Positions 21,807 through 30,792 of a stretch of 31,606 nt of DNA are shown piece after piece. The stretch spans positions 1-31,606 of the forward strand of contig JADGJA010000190.1 of the NCBI GenBank assembly GCA_027596035.1, read 5' to 3'. Made by a program: the position numbers and the translations under genes. The notes below the pieces were generated by a model, which was not told the origin of the DNA, searched no databases, and saw nothing but the letters and a program-made list of their open reading frames with translations. Within the stretch, counting starts at the first letter, position 1. Each line of letters opens with the position of its first letter. This DNA is from Thoreauomyces humboldtii. Taxonomy: Eukaryota; Chytridiomycota; Chytridiomycetes; Spizellomycetales; Powellomycetaceae.

Positions 21807-24142
21807 ATGGACATGGATGGGGACGAATGCTGGGACGACCTCGACCTTCCTGCGAACGGATTCGAAGACGGCCTTTTCAACGATGCAAACAGCTATCAGA
21901 ATCTTTTCGAGGAAAATACCGACCAGTTTGAGGAGGAAGGATTCACTGAATCGAATCTCTATGTGGACCGGTTTGCTCCTGCACAGTCCGCCGAATCTGC
22001 CGAATCTCGGTACCCTGGAACTTTGGACTTCGAGGATGACGATGGGGAGAAGGGCGGACCGCCCAACGACGATGCGACGCAACAGGAAAATCTCGTGCAG
22101 ACTGAAGCTGGCCTACCCGGTGCGATGACTGGCTCGGTGCAACGGCTCACGCGGCGGACCCAGGATATCATCCCCCAGGCTTTTGAAGCGTGGCAGGAGA
22201 CAGATAACGATGAAATACGCAGCATAGTGATGACGGGCGGTACCGCGATAGAAACAGAATCCACTCGGGATTTCGCGACTCCGACACCTCCCAACAGCCA
22301 TCCTACCTTCACGGCAACCGACCTCGAAGCCATGGAGATGGACTTCGACTTCCCAGATGACTTGCAGCCGCTAAAGCTTGCGGATCGATCCTCCGCTCTC
22401 GTTAGCGGATTAGTTGAAATGGGCGATGCCAGTACGGAACTTGATCTCGGATCTGACGGATGGGGTGACATCTTGAGTGTCCACGGCGGACTTCCGTCCC
22501 TTCGCTTCGGACAATCCAGTCCGACGCCGAGCTCGGCGCCAAGTATCGTGGCGTCGGAAAGCGAAGAGGATGGTTTCGATGACATCGAGTTCCCAGACAC
22601 GGTCGAGGCTCTACGCCTGGGAACCTTCCGGCATGCCCTTCATCACGATGATTCGGAACCAGAAGGGGATGACGCTGATCATCCCTTTGAGGGCCTTGTC
22701 ATGCCAGAGGATGGCACCTTAGATCCGCGAATGCTTGCTACTTTGGTCCGACAGAAGACGAGCGTGGATGTTGCGCAGGCGCACACACCTCCGCAGTGCA
22801 TCAGCCCGACTCGAGCGCCCTCTTCAGCACCTGCTTCGCGGGCAGCAACCCCTTCCAAGATTCCACGGATGATTTCGAGCCTGCTGCCGACTTCCACGAA
22901 ACACCTTCGCGTCACCACTACGTTTCCATCGAGTACTCCCAGATCATTTCAAACGTCCCCGGTAACACCTGTTTCCCCTTCTGTGGCACATTTTCAGAAA
23001 CTTAGCACGCAGCTCGTTGGGTCCCGCAGAGGGGTGGGCTCAGACCCCTCCAGCGCCCCTGCCAAGCTACTTCGTCGGCCAAAGAACACACCGGCATTTG
23101 GGGACGGCTCCGAACTGGATGCGTTTAACGACCTACCGTTCTCGCAGGCAGCCGAAACAAAATTCGTCAAGGCTGCTCCATTGCGACCGGCCTCTGTATA
23201 TCAACGCGCAACCACCCATCGACCGGTGGTGACCGCGCCCTCTCCCCGCCCTCAATCTCCTCAGAAACGACCGCTGTCCAAATCGACCTCGACCGTCAGC
23301 ATGGTTTCTGGAGGTGAGCTTCATCGTGACAACTGGCGACGTAAATGTGATACTGACGTTTGTTTATCCACAGATGAACGGGAGAATCGGCGTCCTTACA
23401 CGCCAGTAGTAGCTCTCAACCATCGACCGGCAAAAACTTTCGTCGAACGAAGAGGAAGTGCTGGAACGCAAAAGAAGGTACTACATAGCATATTCGATGT
23501 TCTACCTATAGTTCCAGCTACTTATCGTCTTCCGGAGCAGCGTCAAAGAAAGAAACCAACCCTTATTCAAAATCTGAACAATACCAACCTGGTCAAAGGT
23601 GAGCTTCGCGTTCCCGACTCATGAACACAGTGTTCCAAACTGACACACGTCGATCCCTTCCAGTGGTTGGCGACATGGTGTATAACCCCGCGCTGCAAAA
23701 ATGGGAAGGCAATCAGTCCGCCCTGCTCGAGTTCGAGCGAGCGGCAGCTCCGACCCCTCGACCTGCCCTGATCGCCAACGTGGGCGGCTACAAGACGCTT
23801 CACGCCGTTGGCGGGATGGTGTTCGATCCCGTCCAAATGCGGTGGCTGGGGAACGAGGACGAAGCCGATGTCTTTCAGGATTTCCCCGACGACATGTCCG
23901 TCACGACCGAGAGCGTCTACGGGGGTACGGGCGTGGAGATGACGGAATTCCAGCTGCCAAAGTCGCGTCGAGAGGCGGTCTGCATCGCAGAGTCGGCTCA
24001 CAAGCTCTTCATGGGCAAGTGGTACCCCAAGGCCATCCTGGACAGCAGGACCATGATCCGCGACACGTCCAAGACGCATCTGTACGAGATCCGAAGCCAG
24101 ACCAACGCGGGCGAGCGAAGGAGAGGTTCGATGTGGCGATGA
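21807..24142 (+). CDS. byr4: Byr4/Bfa1-like mitotic-exit (septation) GAP subunit
   Basis: Four exons: 21807-23313, 23374-23477, 23541-23598, 23664-24142 (715 aa; introns 60, 63 and 65 nt). I chose ATG 21807 because the acidic MDMDGDECWDDLDLP start fits the family. Residues 1-500 are acidic and Ser/Pro-rich with little order. The C-terminal about 180 residues carry the family signature: KKPTLIQNLN, GDMVYNPALQKWEGN restored across the last intron, GGMVFDPVQMRWLGNEDEADVF, and a final HLYEIRSQ. In yeasts Byr4/Bfa1 pairs with the Cdc16/Bub2 TBC protein at the spindle pole and holds the Spg1/Tem1 GTPase inactive until spindle position is correct. Introns 1 and 2 are multiples of three and have no in-frame stop, so the second (GTACTA donor) is less certain. 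The bulky N-terminus probably carries mitotic-kinase sites. Confidence 0.85.
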
Positions 24143-24290
24143 CGCTCGGAGCGATCGAGCGAGCGATTCCCGAAGGCGAAGGCGGGAAGAAAGTCCCCTT
24201 ACGTTGTGTATATCTGTAAATTCCTTTTTGGGGGGAACCCGTACTGTCGCCTTTCCTTTCTAATTAATACGCTGATAGCTATCGTACTGG

Positions 24291-24841
24291 TTAGGAATCC
24301 GTCCAGAGGTTGGCTGACGGCAAGGGACGATGTCTCGCGTCCTGCAGTGCAGCCGTGACGAGCCGCGCGACCTCTCCCTTGACCTCGTCCACCGGCCTAT
24401 GGGCGTCCACGACCCTCCACGTTGGGTCTCCCTTTCCGAGCTCGAGGAACGCGTCCCTGAATTTGATCTGGAACCCGAGCTCCTCGTAGCGCTCCCCCCC
24501 GTACTCGTGCCTCCCAGCCGCGACCTCGGGGTCGACGTCGAGAAAGACGATCAGGTCGGGTGCGAGGAGTCCTCGATCGTGAGCCTTGCACCAGTCCAGT
24601 CCGCCGGCCAGGGTGTCCTTCGCGGCTGAGTAGGCGGCCCCGGAGTGGGCGTAGCGGTCCACCACGACGGTGGTTCCCGAGGCGAGCAGGGCGCGCCGAG
24701 GGCTCGCTGCGCCTCCCACCTGTTGGCTGAGAAGAGGAGATGGACGGCCTCGTCGGAGAGTTCGGAAGCCCTGCAGGTAGTTTGATATGAGGATGCCGGT
24801 GGGTGTTGTTCGGTCGGGAAAGCGGTGGAGATGGGCTGAAA
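24291..24841 (-). pseudogene. CDC8: Thymidylate kinase (CDC8-like), 5'-truncated and frameshifted
   Basis: Minus-strand reading gives RFPDRTTPTG and ILISNYLQ, then ELSDEAVHLLFSANRWE, then GTTVVVDRYAHSGAAYSAAK, LDWCKAHDRGLLAPDLIVFLDV and GGERYEELGFQ, the conserved order of dTMP kinase, ending at a TAA at 24291. The middle block is in another frame than both flanks: one extra nucleotide at about 24770 and one missing between 24677 and 24712. The two shifts compensate, so the tail frame is regained but about 30 residues, including the conserved SANRWE, are lost. The N-terminal exon with the P-loop is absent; instead an acceptor-like TTTCAG lies at 24836-24841, and beyond it the sequence belongs to another gene fragment. 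The intact enzyme makes dTDP and is essential, so a complete copy should exist elsewhere. Confidence 0.8.
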
Positions 24842-24876
24842 TGGATTGGGATTGGAGATGTGCTGTGCCACCAGTG

Positions 24877-25392
24877 CCACAGACCCGAACAGGCGGGACC
24901 GTAAAGCTCGCAGAGCTTATTTCTTCGGCTCAGGAGCGGGCGGCTGTGCTCGCGGGCGAGAAGGACGCAAAGCGACCCGAGGGTGACCGTTTCTCTGATG
25001 CTGAGCTGAAGGACATCGGCAACAAGGTCGGAGTTGGAGCCGTCAAGTATGCCGACCTCTCCAAAAACCGAGACAAAGACTACATCGACTTTGGGTCCAT
25101 GCTCCAGTTCGACACCGTGCCGTACCTCATGTACGCCTACACTCGAGCCCAGTCGGTGGCCCGAGGAGCCGCGGCTGCCGCCACAGCGGAATCGGACGGA
25201 GCGATCCCTGTGGCTCCCGTGAACCTCGCTCAGCCCGTCGAACACACCTTGGGCCTCACCCTTCTCATGTTTCCTGACGAGCTCCTCGCCGTTCTCGCGA
25301 CATCCCAACCTCACCACCTCTGCACATATCTGTATCGCCTGTCCCAGGCCTACACAAAGTTCTTTACCCATTTGCTCGGCACCCTCGGACGG
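24877..25392 (+). pseudogene. Arginyl-tRNA synthetase, C-terminal fragment
   Basis: A plus-strand frame reads TRTGGTVKLAELI, GVGAVKYADLSKNRDKDYIDF, VPYLMYAYTRAQS, HTLGLTLLMFPDEL and HHLCTYLYRLSQAYTKFF. These are the KMSKS-proximal and anticodon-binding-domain motifs of class I ArgRS, in the right order. The TR-x-GGTVKL form resembles bacterial and metazoan-cytosolic ArgRS rather than the STRKG form I recall for yeast ArgRS. About 400 N-terminal residues (HIGH motif, Rossmann core) are missing, because the sequence upstream is an opposing gene fragment, and the last about 60-70 residues are replaced by repeat-containing sequence from about 25393. A CCACAG acceptor-like site lies just before the homology (24877-24882). 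The reading frame itself is unbroken, so the loss is recent or by rearrangement rather than slow decay. Confidence 0.75.
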
Positions 25393-25431
25393 TACGATCC
25401 TCACGTTCGGTCTCGGCGCGACGGCACTGTC

Positions 25432-25479
25432 CGCCCTGATACTAGGACGTGGGGAAAGTTTACAGTCCGATCCGGGACT
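25432..25479 (+). repeat. 48-bp direct repeat, copy 1
   Basis: Begins CGCCCTGATACTAGGACGTG and ends in GGGACT. It matches copy 2 at 25513-25560 at 46 of 48 positions. The copies are 81 nt apart (27 codons), so both read in the same frame from the ArgRS fragment. Confidence 0.9.
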
Positions 25480-25512
25480 TTATGCCCTCACGGGCATCTG
25501 CACGCCTCAGCT

Positions 25513-25560
25513 CGCCCTGATACTAGGACGTGGGGAAAGTTTAGAGTCCGATCCAGGACT
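25513..25560 (+). repeat. 48-bp direct repeat, copy 2
   Basis: Second copy of the unit at 25432-25479, with two substitutions (ACAG to AGAG, CGGG to CAGG). The 33-nt spacer is not repeated. Confidence 0.9.
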
Positions 25561-25705
25561 ACGACAAGAGTATGTGAAGGAATATAAGTTCTCGTCATGG
25601 GAAAGAACAGAGCGCATGATCACGTTTAGCTATGATCACGTATCAACACCTACAAATATAAAGCGGTGACGCTTCCCGGTCAACGCGTACGCAGCGTCAA
25701 CCAAC

Positions 25706-26158
25706 ATGTCGAGCAGAACGTCAAACTCTGAGGGATGCTCGTCGTCGTCGTCGGCGAAACCGATCTCCCAATTCCTCGCCCACGTCGACCGCACTACCGC
25801 TACGAGCGCACGATCGATACCCCACCGACCACCAGTGCCCACCGGCGACCCATCATCATCACCGTCGTCATCGTCACGATGGACGAACCTCCCATTGCGT
25901 GTTTCCGAAAGAGCCGATCCGTGGAGCCCGTCCGAGTTCGAGTCGCTCCGAAGGATATTGGCTGCCTGCTATCTCATCTTTCATCCCCGCATGCTTCCCC
26001 TAGTGCCCCATTGTCTTGTGGCTCATATTCGGTCTGATCTTGTGTTTTGGTTGTATGAGTTGGCATATGTAAAACCCTGCATTGGTGAGGCGATAGAACA
26101 AGCTATAGAACCACTATGTTTACGAACCGAGCGATCTGGCGGACCAGCGGGACGATGA
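25706..26158 (+). CDS. Hypothetical protein, 150 aa
   Basis: An ATG-started open frame placed 43 nt after a TATAAA (25657-25662). The first half is Ser/Pro/Thr-rich and low in complexity, with a run of TCG codons. The second half has a more regular composition with hydrophobic stretches (LRRILAACYLIFHP, LVFWLYELAYV). I recognise no family. The minus strand has a competing short frame over 25636-25842, so coding status is uncertain. Its position in a decayed, repeat-bearing stretch argues for caution. Confidence 0.3.
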   Translation: MSSRTSNSEGCSSSSSAKPISQFLAHVDRTTATSARSIPHRPPVPTGDPSSSPSSSSRWTNLPLRVSERADPWSPSEFESLRRILAACYLIFHPRMLPLVPHCLVAHIRSDLVFWLYELAYVKPCIGEAIEQAIEPLCLRTERSGGPAGR

Positions 26159-26235
26159 CCTCCACGCCGACGGTTCTCTCTCATCGGGCTCGCACCGTCT
26201 ACATGGGATTACGTTTGTATCAGAACAACGGTGTC

Positions 26236-26284
26236 TCAGATGTTAAGCTCCGGGTTGAGCAGCACCTCGCCTCCTGCTGTTACC
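26236..26284 (+). repeat. Diverged direct repeat, copy 1
   Basis: The segment with GTTAAG, CGGGTTG, AGCACCTC and CCTGCTGTTACC is matched in order by 26403-26443, with several substitutions and a short gap. Spacing is about 167 nt. Confidence 0.55.
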
Positions 26285-26402
26285 GATGATCCAAGGGGCT
26301 CAGGGAGGTGTCAAAAGAACCGCATAGTGCTGATCGCCGCGATGGTGTTGCCCGTGCAAGCTTACGGCGCATGTATCCTGATATCGGTCGAAAAATGTTG
26401 TG

Positions 26403-26443
26403 AGCTGTTAAGGTGCGGGTTGGGTAGCACCTCCTGCTCTTAC
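26403..26443 (+). repeat. Diverged direct repeat, copy 2
   Basis: The segment GCTGTTAAG..CGGGTTGGGTAGCACCTCCTGCTCTTACC aligns with copy 1. A weaker CTCCTGCTGCTTACGAG at about 26768 may be a third, more worn copy. Confidence 0.55.
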
Positions 26444-27087
26444 CTCATGAGCTCTGGATAAGACACTACATGGATCCTCTGTGCATGAGAGATCACAAGA
26501 GCAGAGTGGGACGCAAGTCTACCCGCATTGTACGGAAGATGTACGGCACGTCGGAAGAGAAGACCATGGGAAGATGGGGAAAAAAGGATTCGCTTGCAGT
26601 CTTGGAGTCTTGCATCCGGACGGGATATCCGGACGTGCCCGGGACGTCCCCGAAGCGACAGGTACCGCCATCGTCATCTTCTTCCCTTCCGCTTGACCTA
26701 CTCTTTGACCTTCTCTCTTGTTGAATATGGTCAGACCACGACCCCTTGTCGGTGGTCCTCCTGATCTAGCTCCTGCTGCTTACGAGGTCCAAGCAGTTCC
26801 TCCGGCTTACAGGTCGTTAGAATCTTTGTCCACGGGTGCTTATTATACGATGTGTTCCTTGTAGTATCATACATGTACGAAGTGTGCTTGGCGAAACGGA
26901 AGATAGCAGGGCGAAATCACGGTCCCTACCGGATGACTCAGCACAGGGGAAGTGTTCGGCAGCGTCACTCTGAACCCCTTCACACCTTCACATCTACGAT
27001 TCTCACAGAAACACACATTAGCTACATATACGGGAAGGATCTGCGTTATACCAAGATCAACAGGTCCACGGAGAAAAAGGAAACGAC

Positions 27088-30000
27088 ATGGATGACGATA
27101 AGAATGTGAGCATGCTCGCTTGGTTTGCAAGCGAGGGAATGTCGTTTCGGAAAACCAGTACAATCTGACAGAACTTCCCATCTTTTGCCTCGTCGTAGAA
27201 ATCCCTGTGGGGAGCCACACCGACGAGTTTCCATACTCCGCCAGAACTTCACGCTGAAGTACGACCGAGTAGTCCTTTTGCCCGTGGCAACAGCGCTGCG
27301 GTGCCCGTTTCGCCATTCGCAAGGCAGCAGTCGAACGCCGCTCCCGTTTCTGCTTCCGGCAGACCAGCTCCAGGACCGGATGGCACGTCGGCGGGGTCGC
27401 CTTTTGCCAAGCCGTCCCAGAATACGCCGGGAAGCCAAGGCGGGCTCAGGCATCAGGATCAATTATCTTTGGAACTTCCAGGATCTGTCAAAGCTAGGGT
27501 TGTTAGTTATTCTGAGCTCGCGCAACGGCAACCGATGATGGCCTTTGCGCGGCCCGCCGTGTTTCCAGGCCAGCCGACCAGTCTGGCAACGCTTCAACAG
27601 GCCACCAATTCTAGTCAGCCATCATCTCCATCTCGGCCCGGGCAACAAAGCACGCCTTTTCCAAACACGCCAATTTCTCCAGCTGTGTCCCCATATCGCT
27701 CTTCTCTTCCTCCAACCACGCCCCTTCCCAGGACCCCCGACTCGTCGCCTGCACCACAAGAACCAATCAGAAGTGTAGAGCCACAGCGCATTGTAACATC
27801 TTCGATGCCCGCTCCGCGTATGGCTTTCGCGGGGATCGTTCCACAGCCTCAACGACCCCTGTCCCAAACATCAACAATGCACAGTGAGGGAGAGCCCATG
27901 GAGAGTGTGGCTTCGTCGGTGCCCCCAGCTCCTATGCTTTTAAAGCCGGCGCCAGTGCTGCCGGCTCCGGCTACCCTCCCTCCTGCGCCTCGACTCCCAT
28001 CAACATCGGCGCTAGGACCTGTTCTTCTGCCAGCCGCTCCGGTGCTTATCTCAACTGAGGTGCCTCAATCACCGTTTGCACGCCGTCCTGTGGAAATCTC
28101 GCCTAATTCGTTAGGTCCAGCCCCTATTTTGCCCCCATCTTCTTCCGTGCCGCGCTCGCCATTCGCCAAACCAGCTGCAGGGGGATCAGCACCACGACTG
28201 GGCTCATTTGCATCTGCATCTGCACAGACAAGTGTAGGGGAAGGAACTGTTGCTGCTCCGCTCTTGCGTCGAGGATCCACAACTTTGTCGGCTTTTGGGC
28301 CTTCACAACAATCAGTAGGGTCAACTGCATTGCTGGCGCCAGACACGGAAGACGGACCGGTTCCTGCGCCTCAGCTTCTGCGTCGAGGTTCCACTATTCT
28401 GTCTGTCTGTTCGCCTCAGACAGGAGCAGGGGATAGCATTGCTCTCGCCGCTCCGCTGTTGCGACGAGGGTCCTCCTCGCTGTCAGCATTTATGCCGCAA
28501 CAGCAGCAGAATACCGCGGGGTCCACCGTGTCGTTGGCATCTGGTACATTGGACTCGACTGCCGCTCTTTCGCGTCGATCGTCTGGTTCGATGTCTTTGG
28601 CGGCGTTCCTGCCTCAGCAGCAGCAGCAGCAGCCCCATCATCAACCGGTGGTAGACCAGAGCCCAGCAGCATTGGCACGGCCAGTGCGGGCCCAGATGTC
28701 TGCGGTGCAGCCGCACGCTCCCGTGTACGCAACAGCAGGGGTTGAAGGTCCATCTACCGTTCGAGATTCCGTAGGAGAAGATCCTCCAGATAATCGACCA
28801 ATCGCCACAATGTCACTTCCGCGCCAAAGCTCCTCTACGCAAAGAGGAGATGCTGACTTCGCTCAGCATACGCAGTCGCTACCGCGGCAACAGCAGCAAT
28901 CATTGCGGCAAGATTATAAATCCGCACATGGTACTGAATTTACCGATAGACGATCAATTTCAATGGGCTATACCATCCCTTCCGCCGCTACACAGGGGGA
29001 TGCTCCTACTCTTCTGACAGTACAAGTCCAGCAAGCGCCTCAATTTGGCACTGCAAGATCGCCGTTTGCCCCTGCCCCGACAGCAGTCACCTCGATCGGC
29101 ACTCCGACTGAATCGCCCGGGCGACCAACGGAACCCATTAGTGCGTTCGCAAGACCAGGGGCAGTTACCACCCCTCGTACACCGTTTGCAACCGCTCGAA
29201 CACCTGGTGGTAGCGCAGGCTCGACACCATCTTCTCATTCCGCATCCCGTCCTCCGCCTTCTTCCGAGTCATCTGGAACCCCGCTACCCGTCGGACAGGA
29301 CCCGGAAGCACCGCCTCCCACCCATGTACATCGGAGCCCATTCGAATCTCGCCCACCTCCAGTGACCCCCTCTCCCATCGAAACTGGGAGAGGTACGATA
29401 GGAAGATCCTCGTCCCCTCAGCAGCATTCACAACAGAGAGCGCAGCTTCAGACAGGTCAAGATTCGCAGCGAAAGTTAATGGCACAACATTCCGGTATTC
29501 GACTCACGCTTCCACGAAACGGACAGCCCAGTCTGCAGCAACAGCAGCAGCAGGCGGATCAAGACGCGGACGTTAAGTCCACGCTCGACCTTCTTCGCAT
29601 AGGCATCCCTCGATCCCCGTCTGGTCTCACTCGATCCACATCGGGACTCCCTCCTGCGACGCCTGTGGATGCGAAATCTCCTTTCAATACTCTGATGCGG
29701 TCAGGTGCATCTGCTTCCTCTTCGGATTCACCGACGACTATGGTCGACAGTGATGGAGCATCGCCCAGATCCCCGTTCGGAGCCGTTGGACAGCTTTCAT
29801 CTCCACTGCAGGGTCCCTCGTCGCCATACACGCGGACAAGGATGATGGAGGAAGTGATAGAGAGCCCTTCGGAGGCGGCCAAGATCTTCTTTGCGGAGAA
29901 AGTCAGAGCGCCCGTGCACGGAAACGGGGAGGGAGTCACAGGTGAGAGCTTGCAAAAACAGGGTTTAAGCTCTTTGTCCTCTATCGAAAAAAATGGTACG

Positions 30001-30792
30001 CTCAAGCCAACTCACTTGACAGGTCTCTCGCTTGCCACCACGACTATCTCGAGGAGCAAGGCGCCCATCGTTGGAGCGCAAACCATGATCGGAGAAAACC
30101 GGCGACGGGCAGGGTCCGTAGGTAAAGACAAATACCATGTGGATTCGTGCGGTTCGCTGTGAGAATCTGCGCTGAGTTTTTTATTATCCGCGGCTATAGC
30201 CAGCCAAACCCCACCGGAACTTCCGCCAAAGTCACCGTCCACTTTCGGCCCAACCTCCCCTTCCTCCTCCTTCGCCACCGGTACCACGTCGAGAAGCCGG
30301 TCCAACACCACCAACACCTCCTCCCCCGCCGGCACGTTCACCCGAGATAGGTCGAACTCGACAGCGGCTCGACAATCCCCGCTCTCCCGCGAGATGCACA
30401 ACCCTCACTTTCCGTCGCAACCGAGAAAGTCGATCGACGCCGGTGCCGGAGGTCCCTCGATCGCGAGGACGACGTCGGTGACGGAGGAGGTGGAGGAGGA
30501 GGAAGAGGAGGCTCAGGTGGACACGTCTGTCGCGTGTTTCCCGAGAAGCACGAGTGGACTGTTTCCCCTATCGAACGTGCTGGTCGAGGAGGATGGTGAG
30601 TTGCGAATAGAGCGTCTTGGGATGATAGAGCCGTTAATGCTTACTTCACCGCTGGGGTGTCTTCCTACAGTGTTCGACGATCCCAAGTACAGGCTTTTCC
30701 GACGTGCGATGCTGGAAACGTTTCAGCTGCAGGCTGATTATCCACTACTCATGCAGCCCGATGTCCTCGGGCTGGTCATGGACGAGTTCTGA
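27088..30792 (+). CDS. Low-complexity protein with [ST]PF and RRGS motif arrays
   Basis: Five-exon model: 27088-27105, 27199-29941, 30023-30121, 30200-30595, 30671-30792 (1125 aa; introns 93, 81, 78 and 75 nt). The short first exon (MDDDKN, GTGAGC donor) is inferred; exon 2 cannot start earlier because of an in-frame TAG at 27196. The body is Pro/Ser/Gln/Ala-rich and probably disordered. It carries about ten SPF or TPF motifs, mostly SPFA[RK], and four LLRRGS- or LSRRSS-type motifs between about 28260 and 28610, plus Gln runs encoded by CAG. The only ordered-looking parts are IESPSEAAKIFFAEKV (about 29860-29905) and the C-terminus (YRLFRRAMLETFQLQADYPLLM). I recognise no family. RRxS sites fit basophilic kinases such as PKA, and SP/TP sites fit CDK or MAPK, so a regulated scaffold is possible (inference). 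Confidence 0.7.
28615..28632 (+). repeat. (CAG)6 polyglutamine tract
   Basis: Six CAG codons in the frame of the [ST]PF-motif protein. Shorter mixed CAG/CAA runs occur at about 28499, 28890 and 29537. Confidence 0.9.

Larger units (their letters stand above)
25393..27087. other. Gene-poor, repeat-bearing region
   Basis: Follows the ArgRS fragment. It contains two pairs of direct repeats (listed separately), an ATGATCACGT decamer twice at 25616-25641, a TATAAA at 25657, a small hypothetical frame at 25706-26158 and a cluster of short palindromes at 26614-26650. No transposase, reverse transcriptase or terminal repeat was found, so it is not an identifiable mobile element. The final part must contain the promoter of the gene at 27088. 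Confidence 0.5.

Noticed and set aside
24877..25587. ArgRS segment as a functional synthetase gene
   Set aside because: There is no room upstream for the catalytic core, which is occupied by an opposing gene fragment and the Byr4-like gene.
25636..25842. Minus-strand frame of 68 codons overlapping the hypothetical gene at 25706
   Set aside because: No ATG context, promoter or family match, and acidic runs mirror the TCG repeat on the plus strand.
25393..27087. Transposon or retroelement
   Set aside because: Direct repeats are short, and no transposase, integrase or reverse-transcriptase motif or terminal inverted repeat was found on either strand.
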